The notes under the pieces: generated by a model
Database searches by the model: none
What the model saw: the letters and a program-made list of their open reading frames with translations, nothing else
What the model was told of the DNA's origin: nothing
Part shown: piece by piece, positions 35,854 through 48,055 of the stretch
How the letters are laid out: the number at the start of each line of letters is the position of its first letter
How positions within the stretch are numbered: the first letter of the stretch is position 1
DNA from: Larimichthys crocea
Lineage: Eukaryota; Chordata; Actinopteri; Sciaenidae
Assembly: GCF_000972845.2 (NCBI RefSeq)
Contig: NC_040029.1
Location: forward strand, 2,454,695-2,518,694
DNA: 64,000 nt
Reading direction: 5' to 3'
Program-made: the position numbers and the translations under genes

Positions 35854-36540
35854 ATGACCAGGGGTGCTGGGACGTGTTGGCAGCAAGAAGATGACGACGG
35901 CTTCCAAATCTGGCTAGAGCCCCCCCGCGACAACCAAAAGCCATTCACCGACTCAGAGAGGGCGCAGAGATGGCGACTGTCCTTGGCATCCCTCTTGTTC
36001 TTAACCATCCTCCTCTCTGATCACCTGTGGTTCTGCGCCGAGGCCAAACTGGCCCGGACCCGGGTCAAGTTCGCATCCTCCCACCTCCTCTCACCCCAGA
36101 CCCACTCAGCACACAGCAGCCTCAGAGGAAACCCAGATGCTATTTTTATAGGAAACTCTACCAAACATTTGTGGCGGCTCGAAACTTGCCACCAGGATAG
36201 TTTGTCTAAGAACTGCTTCGCTTTCGCAGATGCCGACCATTTGTGCGGGGGCCTTTCCGACAAAGAGGGGACGCGGGCTGTAAATATGAGCGATTTGTAC
36301 CTTTCCTTTTGTAACTCCTACTCTCTGCTGGATTTGTTCTACGGGTCGACAAGTCCGGACAATTTGAACTGCAGCCTCGACGTGCTCGACGATGGCGACA
36401 CCAACAGATGCAGCCTGTGCGTCCAGGCGTACCAGCGCTACGACCAGCACGCCCAGGAGAAATACGAGGACTTTGAGCTCCTGACTCAGAAATATGAGCC
36501 GGGGGCATATTCAGTGAGGACGTGCATGGAGCAATGCAAG
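35854..36540 (+). CDS. nalf1: NALCN channel auxiliary factor 1 (FAM155A), coding exon 1 (residues 1-229)
   Basis: NALF1 is an auxiliary subunit of the neuronal sodium-leak channel complex built on NALCN, with UNC79 and UNC80. The exon starts at the first in-frame ATG (MTRGAGTCWQQEDDDGFQIW), which matches the human MTRGA start. It encodes a short N-terminal segment, the near-invariant block SERAQRWRLSLASLLFLTIL with a membrane segment at about residues 42-62 (through SDHLWFCAEAKL), a variable linker, and the first part of the cysteine-rich extracellular domain (WRLETC, LYLSFCNSYSLLDLFYGS, NCSLDVLDDG, CSLCVQAYQRYDQHAQEKYE). Potential N-glycosylation sites are visible (GNST, NMS, NCS). The linker lacks the long glutamine tract of the human protein. 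The exon ends in phase 0 at CMEQCK|gtagga. The joined protein is 385 aa, compared with about 458 in human. Confidence 0.95.
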
Positions 36541-36565
36541 GTAGGATGCAAAAAAATAAATAAAT

Positions 36566-36706
36566 GAAAGGGGGGGTGGGGTGTTTTGAGGTGGTGTGGG
36601 GGTGATGTGGTGGCCATCTGTTGATTTGGGCCCGGATAGATGCCAGTTTTGGTCCTCCTCCTCCTCTGCCTCCTCCTCTGCCTCCTCCTCCTCCTCCTCC
36701 TCTTGT
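36566..36706. repeat. G-rich tract followed by (CTC)n trinucleotide-like repeat
   Basis: From 36566 the plus strand has clustered G runs (GGGGGGGTGGGG, GGTGGTGTGGGGG) compatible with G-quadruplex formation. At 36652-36703 comes a CTC/CTG-type triplet run. Both lie within 170 bp of the nalf1 exon 1 donor. Confidence 0.7.
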
Positions 36707-36821
36707 CGCCATGGAGACGGATGACAGATTCAAGGAGACTCCCGGCTCCGGGCCTCATGTTCATTCATCTCCTCATTGTGTTTAGGCCCCATGCTAATGT
36801 GCAGATGGAGGCCCTGCTATA

Positions 36822-36849
<28 letters not shown>
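36822..36849. repeat. (GT)n microsatellite
   Basis: A pure GT run followed by a T run, in nalf1 intron 1. Confidence 0.95.
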
Positions 36850-36852
<3 letters not shown>

Positions 36853-37377
36853 TTTTCCAGCAGCATCCATCCAGAGCCTTCTCTCCGGCCCCCCTTTTTC
36901 ACTCCACGCTCTGTTCTTTGACATTGAAGACCGCCCCGGCGCCTCTTTAGCTCATAATCCGCCCGATCAGCCACCGATAACCCAGATAGGGTTATTAGAA
37001 TCGCTCTATTGGCATAGAGCCTTTATGGCCGTGCGTTTATGACAATTTAATGATCAGGAAGGAGACTGCTGCCATATGCAAACAACTCTGGGAGCCTGTG
37101 TGTCCTGTGTGTGTTGTCGCAGTCCGCCAGGTGTTCATCATGGCCGCCCACTCCATATCGAGAGCGTTTCATTAAAGTCAAGAGGTGGTTTCCCTGCCTA
37201 ATGTGGCGGAAGGTCTTTTTTTTTTTTTATGGCTTACACTTGTGTTTGCTCATTACCAGGCCCGCATGTAGGCCTCAGTTTTTTTTTGATTGTTGTTTGG
37301 GTCAGCTGTAGCTGGTGTCCAGGGGAAACGCTGGAGGGTTGTGTGAGCACGCCGAGCCGTAAAAAAAAAAGCTGCAG

Positions 37378-37429
37378 TTCAGCACCGCGGACAGCTCCAC
37401 GGCGCCACGGAGCTGTCCACGGTGCTGAA
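37378..37429. promoter_or_regulatory. Inverted pair of RE1/NRSE (REST-binding) motifs
   Basis: The plus strand at 37378-37398 reads TTCAGCACC, then GC, then GGACAGCTCC, matching the 21-bp RE1 consensus at 19 positions. The minus strand at 37429-37409 reads TTCAGCACC, then GT, then GGACAGCTCC, matching at 18 positions. The two sites face each other across a 10-bp spacer (ACGGCGCCAC). Both RE1 halves and their normal spacing are intact. REST silences neuronal genes in non-neuronal cells, and nalf1 is a neuronal gene, so a role in nalf1 repression is a reasonable inference. Confidence 0.8.
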
Positions 37430-39023
37430 TGGCGCTCCCCGGCTCCATTCACAGAAGCCCTGGCCAATCCCAGATGGCCTCCATTCAGCCCACCAGTGGC
37501 AGGGACACAAGCACAGATAGATAGGCGTCAAGAATGCGAATCTAAATAGGCCATCTGCCTGCTTTATACAAATCCAGTGCGTTTCGATAGACCCACATGC
37601 ACACGAGCTGGGCCTAGTGTGCAAGACTAGCTTCAGAATTGGAGGAACAAAAACACAGACACTAACTGAATCCCTTTTGTGTGCTCATCAAACAGTTTCT
37701 CTTATATTCGCTCTGCTGTTGGATGTCTTAATCCCGACAAAGACAACAGCCTTTTTTTTTAAATCCAGCATTCATGCGGTTGTAGACCTCACGTTCTTAC
37801 TTATGTCAGCGCTCACACACCGTCTGCGTGTACACAAAGGAGCTGGAGATGGCTGCACTTTGATTTATCTTACATGAAATGGGCTTTTTTCAGAGTCGAC
37901 CTGAAGGAGATGTTTGGCCAACTTGTTCCTCCAACCTCTGAATGCATCTTTTTTGGCCTTGCCATCAAGTACCAGCCACTGAGGAATCCTCATTCTCACT
38001 GATGTTAACTGAACACGCCTCGGCCCTGTGCTACATTCAGTGTGTGACATTTGTCGTTTTTCCTCGTCATGTTTTCCCCCGCCGCCACTTTCAGGCTGTT
38101 GTTTCCCTCTGAGCTCACCTCTTTGCACTCTTGGAGAGAAAACAGTCATTTAGTCAAGCTGCTAATTTCTTTAACAACGACCCCTCTGCATCACCTTCTT
38201 GATTATAGGTTTGTTCCAGGCTGCATGTGTGGTCGGCGGTGTTACGGAAAGAGCAGCGTGACTCAAGCGATAATGTTAAACTCTTGTTGAGTTAATGGCT
38301 ACCTGCCGCGGAGAAGCCAAGCAGTGGAAGTAGTGTGGCGGTTCAGACAGATGCATACGGGATCGGTGTAAATATGGCAAGATTATAGCGTACGCCGAGC
38401 TGCCTCATTGTGTCGTGTGAGCGTGCAGTGGAGGCAGGTCGAGTGAGTGTTTGGTTGTCCAATGCCAGAGGAGGATCTCTGACATTTCAAGTGTGGATGT
38501 TTGACATGGAGAGTAGCGTTTGTTGTGCAGGAGTGACTCCTGCGGTCCGCAGGTGGTGCTTTGATTCCTGTAGCCCGAGGTGAAACATCACACAGTGGGC
38601 ACGGCCGGTGCGCTGTTCCCCCCACAATGGGATTCTCCATCATCTGACACTATGAAAACCCACCATTCATCTTGACAGTGGGGCCGAGCTCGAAACATTT
38701 AAACCCCGGCCCGACGTACTAATGCTGACTTGAAAGCTTCTCTCTCTTTTTTTTTTTTCTTCATCCCCGAGTGTGAACCAAAATGTCAGACTCGTTCGTA
38801 GTTTCACAGGAAACAATGAAGGCAAAACAAACCTCAGAAAGCGTGTCTGCAGCTCTAACAACTGTTCGCCATGAAAGGCCCGAGGTCTCCACGCTGTTCT
38901 CACATCATGTCATGTAGAGTTTCCAGCCTGCGATGCCAGAAGTCACCAACATAACAACACAACTCTAACAAGCATATTTAAGCGCACAGATGTCTAATTT
39001 TCATGCAGGTGCACTGAAGATTC

Positions 39024-39345
39024 GTGTTTCATGGCTGAAACTAAAGATTATTTCCATTATAGTTGAAGCTGCCCATTATTTTCTCCATAATCTATCTATT
39101 CTAATGATCTAAAATGTCCGAAATGTCTGTTAGGATTGTTCCAGAGCCTAGTACGACATCTTTATAGGTCTTGTTTCATCCGACAAACAGTCAAAAACTC
39201 TAAGATGTGCAATGAACTACCGTGAAAGATGAAGAAACCAGTGAATATCCGCATGTAAGAAGCTGGAACCGGTGAAATTCTTCACTTTTCAACCACTGAA
39301 ATGTCGCATCAACAAATAAAGCTAATGATTATACGAGTGGAAATA
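39024..39345. repeat. MITE-like dispersed repeat copy
   Basis: Runs from GGCTGAAACTAAAGATTATT through ACAAACAGTCAAAAACTC and TGTAAGAAGCTGGAACC, the standard interior of the family also seen at 20690-20840 and 27825-28094. A second truncated end (TTAGAGCTGCAAATAATGAT) follows at about 39348-39400, suggesting two adjacent insertions. Confidence 0.65.
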
Positions 39346-40739
39346 ATTAGAGCTGCAAATAATGATTACTTTTGTTATTGATGATAGTTATTCGATGATG
39401 ACTCTGGTATTAAAATCATGAAAAATATTCCTGAAGGTAACATTTTCAAACTGCAGTACATATAAAATATATTCCCAGATCTTCACATTTAAAGTCCCTG
39501 AAAACATTTTTCCTCAGACAGCCTTCTCGGTATGAGTGATGGAGTCCAACATGAACACACCGTGTTCTGCCAAAGTTTGAACAGTTTTGGTTGCTTCACA
39601 TCAGAGATTTCAGTATTTCCATCTTCTCCGTGTCCTTCTCGCTGGTTTGAGGTGGGAGTGTCTAAGTGATGTCATACCGTGCACCAATCAGGATTTAGCG
39701 ACATTTGAATCAGAATCTGACGGTGTCTTGTTGGGGACATAGCAGAGAACATGTAGTTAGGGTTTCCCGCCAGAGATGATGAGTTCGATGGCTCTTCATT
39801 TGGGACTTCTGCAAAACGCCCCCGTTCCCACCGGACATGATGACACGAACACATGCAACAACACACCGAAACACACTGAAAACCATCTGACAGAAGACTG
39901 AATGGGCTCGTAATTTCATCATTTGCGACTTTGCGAGCACCTGGTCCAGGAATCACAGAGTCTCTAGAACTGAACTCTTATCTGCTCAAACTAATACTTC
40001 TATTATTACTTCCACCTCTTTGACCCTCTCCGACCTCTACTTCCTAGCTCTACTACTACCAATCCTGCTGCCTCTTCTGTTTTTACTACCACTGCCGTGA
40101 TGCAGGATCATTTCAAAACACAATCACTGACAAGTCGGCACAAATCCGTCTCCTCCCCCGCCCTCCAGGTCCAATTGAATGTCTAATCTTAGCCGGTGTT
40201 GTGTGCAAGTGGAAAAGAGGACAGCGTCCACAGCGTGCTCCCTCTTTAGATCCTTGTCAACCGCACACATCTGCATTGATCTGAGCTCTTTTTGAGCCGG
40301 AGGGACGGGTGGCAGCAATACCAAGACGTTGATCCCTATTGATTTGCACCGAGCCCTCCGCGGTTCACTCGTCCTTCATTTGATAGTGGGCAGCTACTCC
40401 GACTGAAATAGGGCAACGGCTGAGCTCAGTGAAGACATCATGTTACTATCTGAACATTTTTGACTGTGCCATAAAATCCGAGTGTGTGTGTGTGTGTGTT
40501 TGTTTTAGTTTAGTTTAGTAGACCAGAGTTAAAGTTGCACTCCCTTCATCTGTTACCTCCCTACCTACAACACGGACAGTTTTGCCATTCTGCAGTAAAT
40601 GATGTGTAACAACAAGGATATCAGTTCTCAGATGGGGGCCCTGAAACAAAGTCTGAACACAGATGGAGCCTTGTGAAGTAATACATTTCCCTCTTAGGGT
40701 TTGGGAGAACAAATGTTTCCAAAAATGTTGCAGCACGGT

Positions 40740-40880
40740 CTGGACTGAAATATCTCAGCAGCTATTGAACGGACCGTCATGACATGTGGTATGCACATAC
40801 ATGTCCTCCACGGGATGAACTGTGGCAATGTTGGTGACCCTCTGACTTCTCCAGGTCAAAGTTAATGACCAAATACCTGC
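40740..40880 (+). repeat. Teleost-type dispersed repeat fragment
   Basis: ACTGAAATATCTCAGCAGCT, then a 'ggaccgtcatgacatgtgg' block and 'gggatgaactgtggcaatgttggtgaccctctgac', match a widespread fish repeat. A related fragment is at 42380-42480 (AACTATCTCAACAAATATTGG). Confidence 0.6.
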
Positions 40881-41042
40881 CAAATAATGGCCCTCAACTG
40901 CTCGTCAGCGCCTTTTGGGGCTACTTGGGGTTCAGTATCTTGCTCATGGACGCATCAGCATGTAGTCTTGAGGAGACTGGGGATCGAACCGCCGATCTTC
41001 TGATTAGTGGATGACCTGCTCGACCTCCTGAGCCACAGCCGA
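40881..41042 (-). mobile_element. tRNA-derived SINE (second family)
   Basis: On the minus strand from 41042 the head reads CGGCTGTGGCTCAGGAGGTC, containing an A box (TGGCTCAGGAGGTCG). A B box GGTTCGATCCCC (about 40991-40980) follows, and then an unrelated body. It differs from the SINE at 12212-12390. The left boundary and tail are approximate, and it abuts another dispersed repeat at 40740-40880. Confidence 0.7.
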
Positions 41043-41717
41043 CTGTTAGCCTTGTCACTGTGAGCAACTGTGAGTCTTTAGAGCTACTATAATCAATCAG
41101 ATATTTATGTATAATGTGAAAGAAGTTGCAAAGTTGTAGTGCATTTTAGCCTCTTTTAGCACCTTTCAGGCTATTGTTTTGGCTTTATGACCACAGCTTT
41201 AAGGTTTTCAGCTAATAAAAACCTGCCAAGCACCCAATGGCTGACAAACGAATTTAGCAACTAACTAGTGAACAGGCAGCTTAATTCACATTCGGCAAGT
41301 TGCCACGAACACTCCCAATGAATGCTAATGTTGCTCCGTAACTGCTGGATGTGTAAATACCTTTTTGCTAACAGATCAGCCTCAGTTAGCCGACGTCGGC
41401 AGTACAAATATGGCATCGCTGTGTGTCCAGCTTGTGCCCGGTGTTCTGGTGTGAACACATCAGACCAGCAGTGATTATGATGGCTCATTGGGTGGAAGCG
41501 GCTCATGCGGGTCGCTTTGATTTGCGTCCTCACTCAGCCCACGGCACCTCCTCCTACTTGACAACGAGACATCCCCGAATCATCTCCGAATGTATCAGTT
41601 ATGTCACAGTCTTTATGTGGTTTATCTCATCTGCATGAGCACCCTGTGATCGCCCATGCTTCTTTTAATTGCTGCCTTTGTTAGCTTTTTATTCATTATT
41701 CATATAAGCTGACACAG

Positions 41718-41740
41718 TGTGTGTGTGTGTGTGTGTGTGT
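41718..41740. repeat. (GT)n microsatellite
   Basis: A pure GT run in nalf1 intron 1. Confidence 0.9.
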
Positions 41741-42562
41741 GCTCTCCAGTCTCACAGAGCCTTGTGTGCATTAAACCAGATTGTTGCAGCATGTTGCATT
41801 GTTCACCCGTCCACATTGAGCGATAGCCGCGAACGGAAGTGCCTACATGGTGGTTTCCGCCATTGTGCCTCCCCGTGGTGGTTGTGAACACCTTGGAGAG
41901 GTTGTTTTTTTTTCCCCTTTTCAAGATGCCTGGCCCACTCCACGACCAGGCCTTTTATGAATGGACAGATCCCTGAGCAGCATGCTAATGAGGGAGGGAA
42001 AGAGGGGAGGCTAGCTGCTGCAGTGCACGCCAGTGCTTCCATATTGTTTTAACTGTGAGCTGCACAGACAGCGGATCAGATCACATGAGATAACAGCAGC
42101 ACCAGGCAGAAGGGGGTTAAAGTGGGTTACCCCATTAATAGGCCTCATTTAACCCCAGTGCCATTTCCATTATCGCTGACATGTGAAGTAATTTCTCAGG
42201 CATACAGTAATGTTGTCAGTCAACGCTGAAGATTGTAATTAAAGCTACCTCGCCTCTGTGTACAGGAATGAATCCATTTAGGTTTTTTTTTCTCCAACAC
42301 TTAATGGCTCTGGGGATGGCGATGTTTAATCGATCCACCACTTGTGTCACAGCGAGGCTCACCATTTGTGTCTTTGATTGAACTATCTCAACAAATATTG
42401 GCTAGATTGCCATGAAATGTAATGTGTGCAGCTATTTGTCCAATACTCATGACCAGAACTAATGACATCCCCATCGTCAGCCAGTGTACATTGTGTTTAG
42501 TGCACTAACAGGAAAAAGAATGGACAGTCTTGCCTTTTCTGCCTCGCAGATAATGGGAAATT

Positions 42563-42890
42563 TGGCAAAGATGTGGAGTTGAGGCAGGCTGAATGACGCC
42601 TGGTTGCTCAAACAAGCAATCTAAACGTCACCTACCTGCCAATCAAAGCTCCCATGCTGTTAATTCTGCATAACTTTAAGACATAATATAATCTGAACAG
42701 GTGAGTTGTATATAAATTCACCTTCAGTACAGTTGTCATGAACGGGGAAATTATCTATAGAGACCAAAACTGTTTTCTGTACCAGGCTGTAAACATGTTT
42801 ATTTCTGCATTTATCATGGGGACTTATGGAGACTGACTCACTTCTGGAGCCAGCCTCAAGTGGACGTTTGAGGAACTGCAGTTTTTGGCA
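42563..42890 (+). repeat. Unclassified ~350-bp interspersed repeat, copy B
   Basis: Same block order as 14414-14772: TTAATTCTGCATAACTTTAA, CTGAACAGGTGAGTTGTATA, CAAAACTGTTTTCTGTACCA and CGTTTGAGGAACTGCAG. A short block present in copies A and D is missing near 42810. A GCTAAC-rich repeat fragment follows at 42930-43025. Confidence 0.85.
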
Positions 42891-44589
42891 CTTCTGCATG
42901 ACTTCACCTCAGTTCACTGCTGCTTGCTGCTTGATAATAAGCTGATGTTAACATGCTAATGCGCTAAATTGAGCTGGTGACCTTGGTGAACATCTGCTAA
43001 ACTCTGTCAGCATGTTAGACGGCACTCTCATGCTACTCATAACCTTCTATTTAAGAACAATAATACCTTTCATTACATAACCTTGCTTAAAATTGAAGCC
43101 GCAGATGCAGGTACTACATTTCCCATAATGCAAAAGAGTGGCCTCTTCTGTGAGACCTCCCTGCCTGGGAAACAGCCACATCTTTCGCCCCCCTCGCCTC
43201 CACCTTGTAGCGCAGGCCTCCTGTTGCAAAATCTGAAGCCTCACACCGATAACTCCGTTTCATACTCACCATGACGACAAGTAAGCTTCTCCTTTTTTTG
43301 TGTGTGTGTGTTCGTGTTGTGCGTGTTCGCCCGGAGAAGACACACAAACACACACACACACACACAGATGTGCTAAGCCTTAAAAAATAGATCCTCCCTG
43401 GAGATGAATTGCATTTAGTTGCCAAGCTGTTCTCTTGTTTATGCAATAACGGAACAACCAGAATTTAATTATAGTAAAAACACTCATTAATTTGGCTTCC
43501 TAATTGTGAGAATGAAGATGCTGAAAGCAGGATGTTTTTTTCCCATGAAACACCTAAGGGTCAGACTAATACCATCCATTCATTTATGGGCGTAGCATCA
43601 ATTAGTCTTATTGTCTGCATAGGTATTTGAATGGATTATTTGTTACAGGGGCAGATATAAGCCTGAATGCATGTCCCAGCAGCTGTGTGCTACTTTGAAT
43701 TTTAATATTTAACTAATGTAGCAAATGCCGGAGCAGGGTGGAGGTTTTGTGCCCTTGTTCAGGGACTCAGCAGCTGCTGGTGTCAGATATGAAAACTGAT
43801 GACTGAGGTATCTTAAATATCCTGTGTGCCGCCTTCGGATGATCACATCGAAATTCCCCACCACTTGGCATTAATGGGATTATCTGACTTCCCCTTATTC
43901 CCCCCAGTAAGATACCTCTCTCTTCATGTGGCCTTTCTAAAAGCCTTTTCAAAGCAGGTCTGCATGTATACAGTGGACTGGGTAAAAGGTTAGGTTCGAA
44001 TCTGTTAAGCTCCGTGTGGCCCATTAGGATGATTGCGGATGATGTTTGTCCTGGTAAATGAATTGTCGGAGTTTTGTTTATGAGTGTGCAGGACGGCGGT
44101 TTACCTGACAGTAAAAAAAACATTGTGTGCTGTCGTCTTATTCAGCGAGTGGATGCACAGGATGACAGTGAGTTAAATACGATTTGAGTGATTTAAATGC
44201 ACCATGCAAGGCTGCTGTCAGACATATCCAAGCTATTTATTACCTGCAGCAACACAATGTGCCATAATTAAAAGAAATCAACAGCTTTACATTCAAAACT
44301 TTCAGATTCACATGCTGCTGATTTACATCGACTTCCTTGAAATGGACAATGCTACTGGGTTGCTATCTAATAGGACATTATCCAAGCAACCGTGTCTGCA
44401 AACTGGCTTCTTTTTTTTTTGGAGTATTTAGGCTCAATAGAGATGAACTCTCCGGCTCTTTGTTCCCTCAAAGGTCAGCGCTGTCCAGACAGTTTGTTAC
44501 TGTCTTATTGAAGTGGTTCCATTGAAATGAACTGATTTCACGATGAAATGTTGCTGTTTTCAACTTCAGTCAGTTCAAGAAGTCACAAA

Positions 44590-44770
44590 TGGGCAAAGAC
44601 GTGGCACGTGGTTGGTTAAACAAGCCAAGAGAACTAGAGCTAGAGACCAAAACAGTTTTTTTGTACCAGGCTGTAAACATGTTTATTTCTGCTGTTAAAT
44701 TGGACAGTAGTTAACATTGGTGCTTATAGAGACTGACTCGTTTTGTAGTTTTGGTTGCCGCTTGGCCATT
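44590..44770 (+). repeat. Unclassified interspersed repeat, copy C (internally deleted)
   Basis: Retains GGGCAAAGACGTGG and GAGACCAAAACAGTTTTTTT, then TACCAGGCTGTAAACATG and the block AGAGACTGACTCGTT. It has lost the middle TTCTGCATAAC...AATTCACC portion. Confidence 0.7.
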
Positions 44771-46204
44771 GTCTTTCCCTCATCCTCTCAACTTTGTTTC
44801 TATCCATTTATTTACCTGGACAAACAGGTGTCTAAACATGGCAGACCATTAATTAGGATGAACTGTTACTGGTTGACACTAACTATGTCTCAATAGAGCT
44901 TGTTGGGTTTGTAATGCAGTTTACACATAATGTTTAAGCTTAATGTCAAAGTTGAGTTTTAAATCTGTTGTCAATGAGCCTTCTTTAATGGGCGTTTCAG
45001 TTCTAACTAGTAATTACATGGCCTGTAGGTACAACTTTGACCAATACAATGCATTTTCTGCACAGAAGAGTGATGTTTGGGTGACTCTGACCTCTCTCCT
45101 CTGTCCATTGAGCACCAAGCCATATGGTTGCTACTCGAGATGTAATTGCTCAGTGACTGGCTAAAACAACTGGCCACTGTAGTTTGAAGCAAACATTGAT
45201 ATAATCAATCTGCCGGGCACTATTTTCATTTTGTGTTGGATTCCCTGCAGCAGGACGGTGTATGAATGAACAGAAAGACAGGGCATTCCTTTTAATAATC
45301 TAGTTTTTTAACTCAAGGTGAGGCTTGTGAAGAACACTGCAAACAAAAAGAACAATTGATGCAGCAGAAGGCGACTCTGCAGAGAAAACATCATAAACAA
45401 AAAGTGCTTTAATTGCAGAGCTTTGATTCTTTTAGTTTAACAATGATGTTAGAACGTAACAAACACAAACCGTGAACATGCTGCGTCCTGTAGGAGGGAA
45501 AGGAGGCTTTGTTGTGTTCTTCATATCAGACAGTGGAAAGACCAAACCAGAACCTTTTATATGTTGGAATATTAACTGCACTGTCAGCTATCAGCTACAT
45601 TAAATTTGACTTTCTCTACTTCACAGTGAGCGTTAAACATTTAGTTCTTTGGTCTGCAGATACAATATATAACCACGTTCTGCTGAAGATGAGATGTGAG
45701 TGTGATATCCTCTCCTTGAGTATTGTTGCTTCCAGTAATTAGGCAGAAAATTCCTCTCTGCCTTTGGTATCTTGTTGATATCCAAGTGATGATACCCAAT
45801 ATTAAACACCGCTCATTGCATGTAAGAAAGCAACCAAACCAGATGCAGTCAAACGTTTATTTGTTGAAGTCAAACAGACAGAGATTTAGCTTAGATTCAT
45901 GGCGTTCACTCCAGAACTCCAGTAGTGAAATGTTTTCTTGCTGGGAAAAACAGGCGACATAATCTATTTAGTATGTTTGACAATTATATAATAATCCAGG
46001 TTATGATTAGAGGTTGTTAATTAGCACAAATGTCTTGATAAAAGTGGGAAATATGCATTATAGTTACATAGTGTATAGTTGTTTATGGTTGCTTTTAATC
46101 AAAACTCTGTGTCATGTCATATCCGATCAGTCGTGTCAAACGCAGGGTCCAATCACAAACAGATTTACAGTAATGGGGCGTGTCTGTCTGCTAAAATAGC
46201 TGCT

Positions 46205-46700
46205 CCATTTAGTGTGAGCAGAGAAGAAGAGAGAGGATATAAAACAGTTTTCCAGAGCCGCCTGGTACCACCCACAGTCCTGATGTTGCTCCTGCATGAC
46301 CTCTCCTCCAAATCCTCACACCCGATCTGCAAAGTGGCCACCTGAGTTGAGAGCTGCTCGGCTGCGATTCGAGGAGCTGCGGCGCAACGAGAGCTCGTCT
46401 CTTCAGGGGCGTTCGGCTCAGTTTTAACGGTTGAGGTGAAATGGGAAGACACAGTCCTGGACGGCACCTCGTTTGGACGCTCAAAAACAGCTTTAATATG
46501 TCCCAGAGATATCAGAGCAGTTCTTTTACAGTGACTCGAGGAGTTTGGTTATCAAGGCCGTGATGTTGACTGCAGAGATGGGGGAGATGGAGGAGGATGG
46601 GGTGTATCATCGCAGGAGCTTGTGGGCGGAAAGGGAGCCCTCTTGGCTGTTTTGCCATTTTGTCCTTGTAAATTAATCCTACACTCCCCAATAACTCTGA
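46205..46700 (-). pseudogene. L1-clade LINE ORF1 fragment
   Basis: Minus-strand translation of about 46400-46250 gives STQVATLQIGCEDLEERSC followed by RSNIRTVGGTRR. This resembles the end of the coiled coil and the start of the RNA-binding domain in L1/Tx1 ORF1 proteins (LQ...DLE.RSRR.NIRIVG). Upstream minus-strand sequence to about 46700 may encode the start of the same protein (KMAKQPRGLPFRPQ), interrupted by stops. The copy is dead. Confidence 0.55.
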
Positions 46701-48055
46701 TATATAATATGCCAGAGCTCCTCTCCACACAACAGTCATGTTTTTTTTCCAAACTCACAGCCGGGCTAGTTGGTTTAATGTCTAAGCTTTGTTCCTTTCA
46801 GACTCCTGAGTTAATTCGTTGATACCTTGCATGAATCGTGTGCGCGACTTGTGCTCATTCCTTGAACTCTTCCCTTTTCTTGGAGCTTTTTTGAGAAATA
46901 AATGATGTGGTGACACAGCCTGTTACACCTAAAACAGGATAATGTGATCATTCCTCTGCCTTCTACTACCGAGGGATGTGAGGACGCCCCGAGGAAGTGT
47001 CTCTCTTCTTTGGAATAATACATGTTTTGTATTTATCAAAGTGTAACACTCGAGGCCTTGAAAACTTATTTTCTCTACCACTGTCTCTCTATGAGTGATA
47101 GCATGCCACATGAACACAATGTTAGTTTATTTCATAGACTGATTTTTGTGTTTCTCACTGCTTTGAATCTCTAATTATTATACGCTAACATAAATTGATA
47201 AACATGTTGCTTGCCAAAACATCATTTTGGCGTGTTGGCATTGTCAGAATAAGCATGTTGCCAGCATAGCCTGTTTTTCTGTAGCGGCTGTTAGCAAATG
47301 TTAGCTCCCTTGGTTAGCCGGGCTGCCTAGACTGTGAGCTCAGAGCGCCAAGAGAGTGTTTGTTTTTGTACCACAGGTCATCTGGAAGAAGAGGAGGTTT
47401 TTTTTAGCCTCCCTGATGAAGAGTGGAGCTGGTGTCGTGCCAGAACCGGAGCTGGGCAAGCATGCAATGTAACTGGGCTCAGCAGCCTTTATGGACATAA
47501 CGATAGAGTGAATCTGGGACTGACTTGTAGTGGTTGGTGAGAGCTTGGTGAAATAAAAGGCTGAAAGACAGACGCCGAGCTGGGCTGACTTCTGTTGGAC
47601 TAGTCAGTAATAGTAGCTGGCTGCTGTGTCTTGTGTTGTTGACCTTGCTTGATGTTTGGCTGTTAGCAAAGCTGTCAACTATTTATGACACTCTGAAAAA
47701 ATACCAGTTTCTACACAGTGTTCCTTGAACACTTCATTATTTTTACCTTGTTCCCGTGAGTCTGATCCCGTCACTCTTTCTTAGTGACTGAGGGGAATGT
47801 TGACGCTGACACTGTTACATAAGGATCAGGGGTCTTGACCACAGTTATCTGCCCTCTATCACTCACACAGTGACCTCTCACTCTGTCCCTCCCTTTCAGG
47901 CTAATAAATCTATATGCTGATTGCTCTCCTTCCCTCAGCTCGGCCATTCATCCTCACTCCCTCGACATCATTACTGCCAACACTTGGCTGATAATGACAG
48001 TAATTTACAGTATTTACCTTGAAAATTGATCACGAGTGACGTCATTGCCCCGTCC

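Noticed and set aside
36206..36733. 175-residue minus-strand open frame
   Set aside because: It is antisense to nalf1 exon 1 and the adjacent triplet repeat; composition is low-complexity Gly/Arg.
37378..37429. microRNA precursor
   Set aside because: The stem is explained by two inverted RE1 motifs; 21 bp of stem with a 10-base loop is short for a pre-miRNA.
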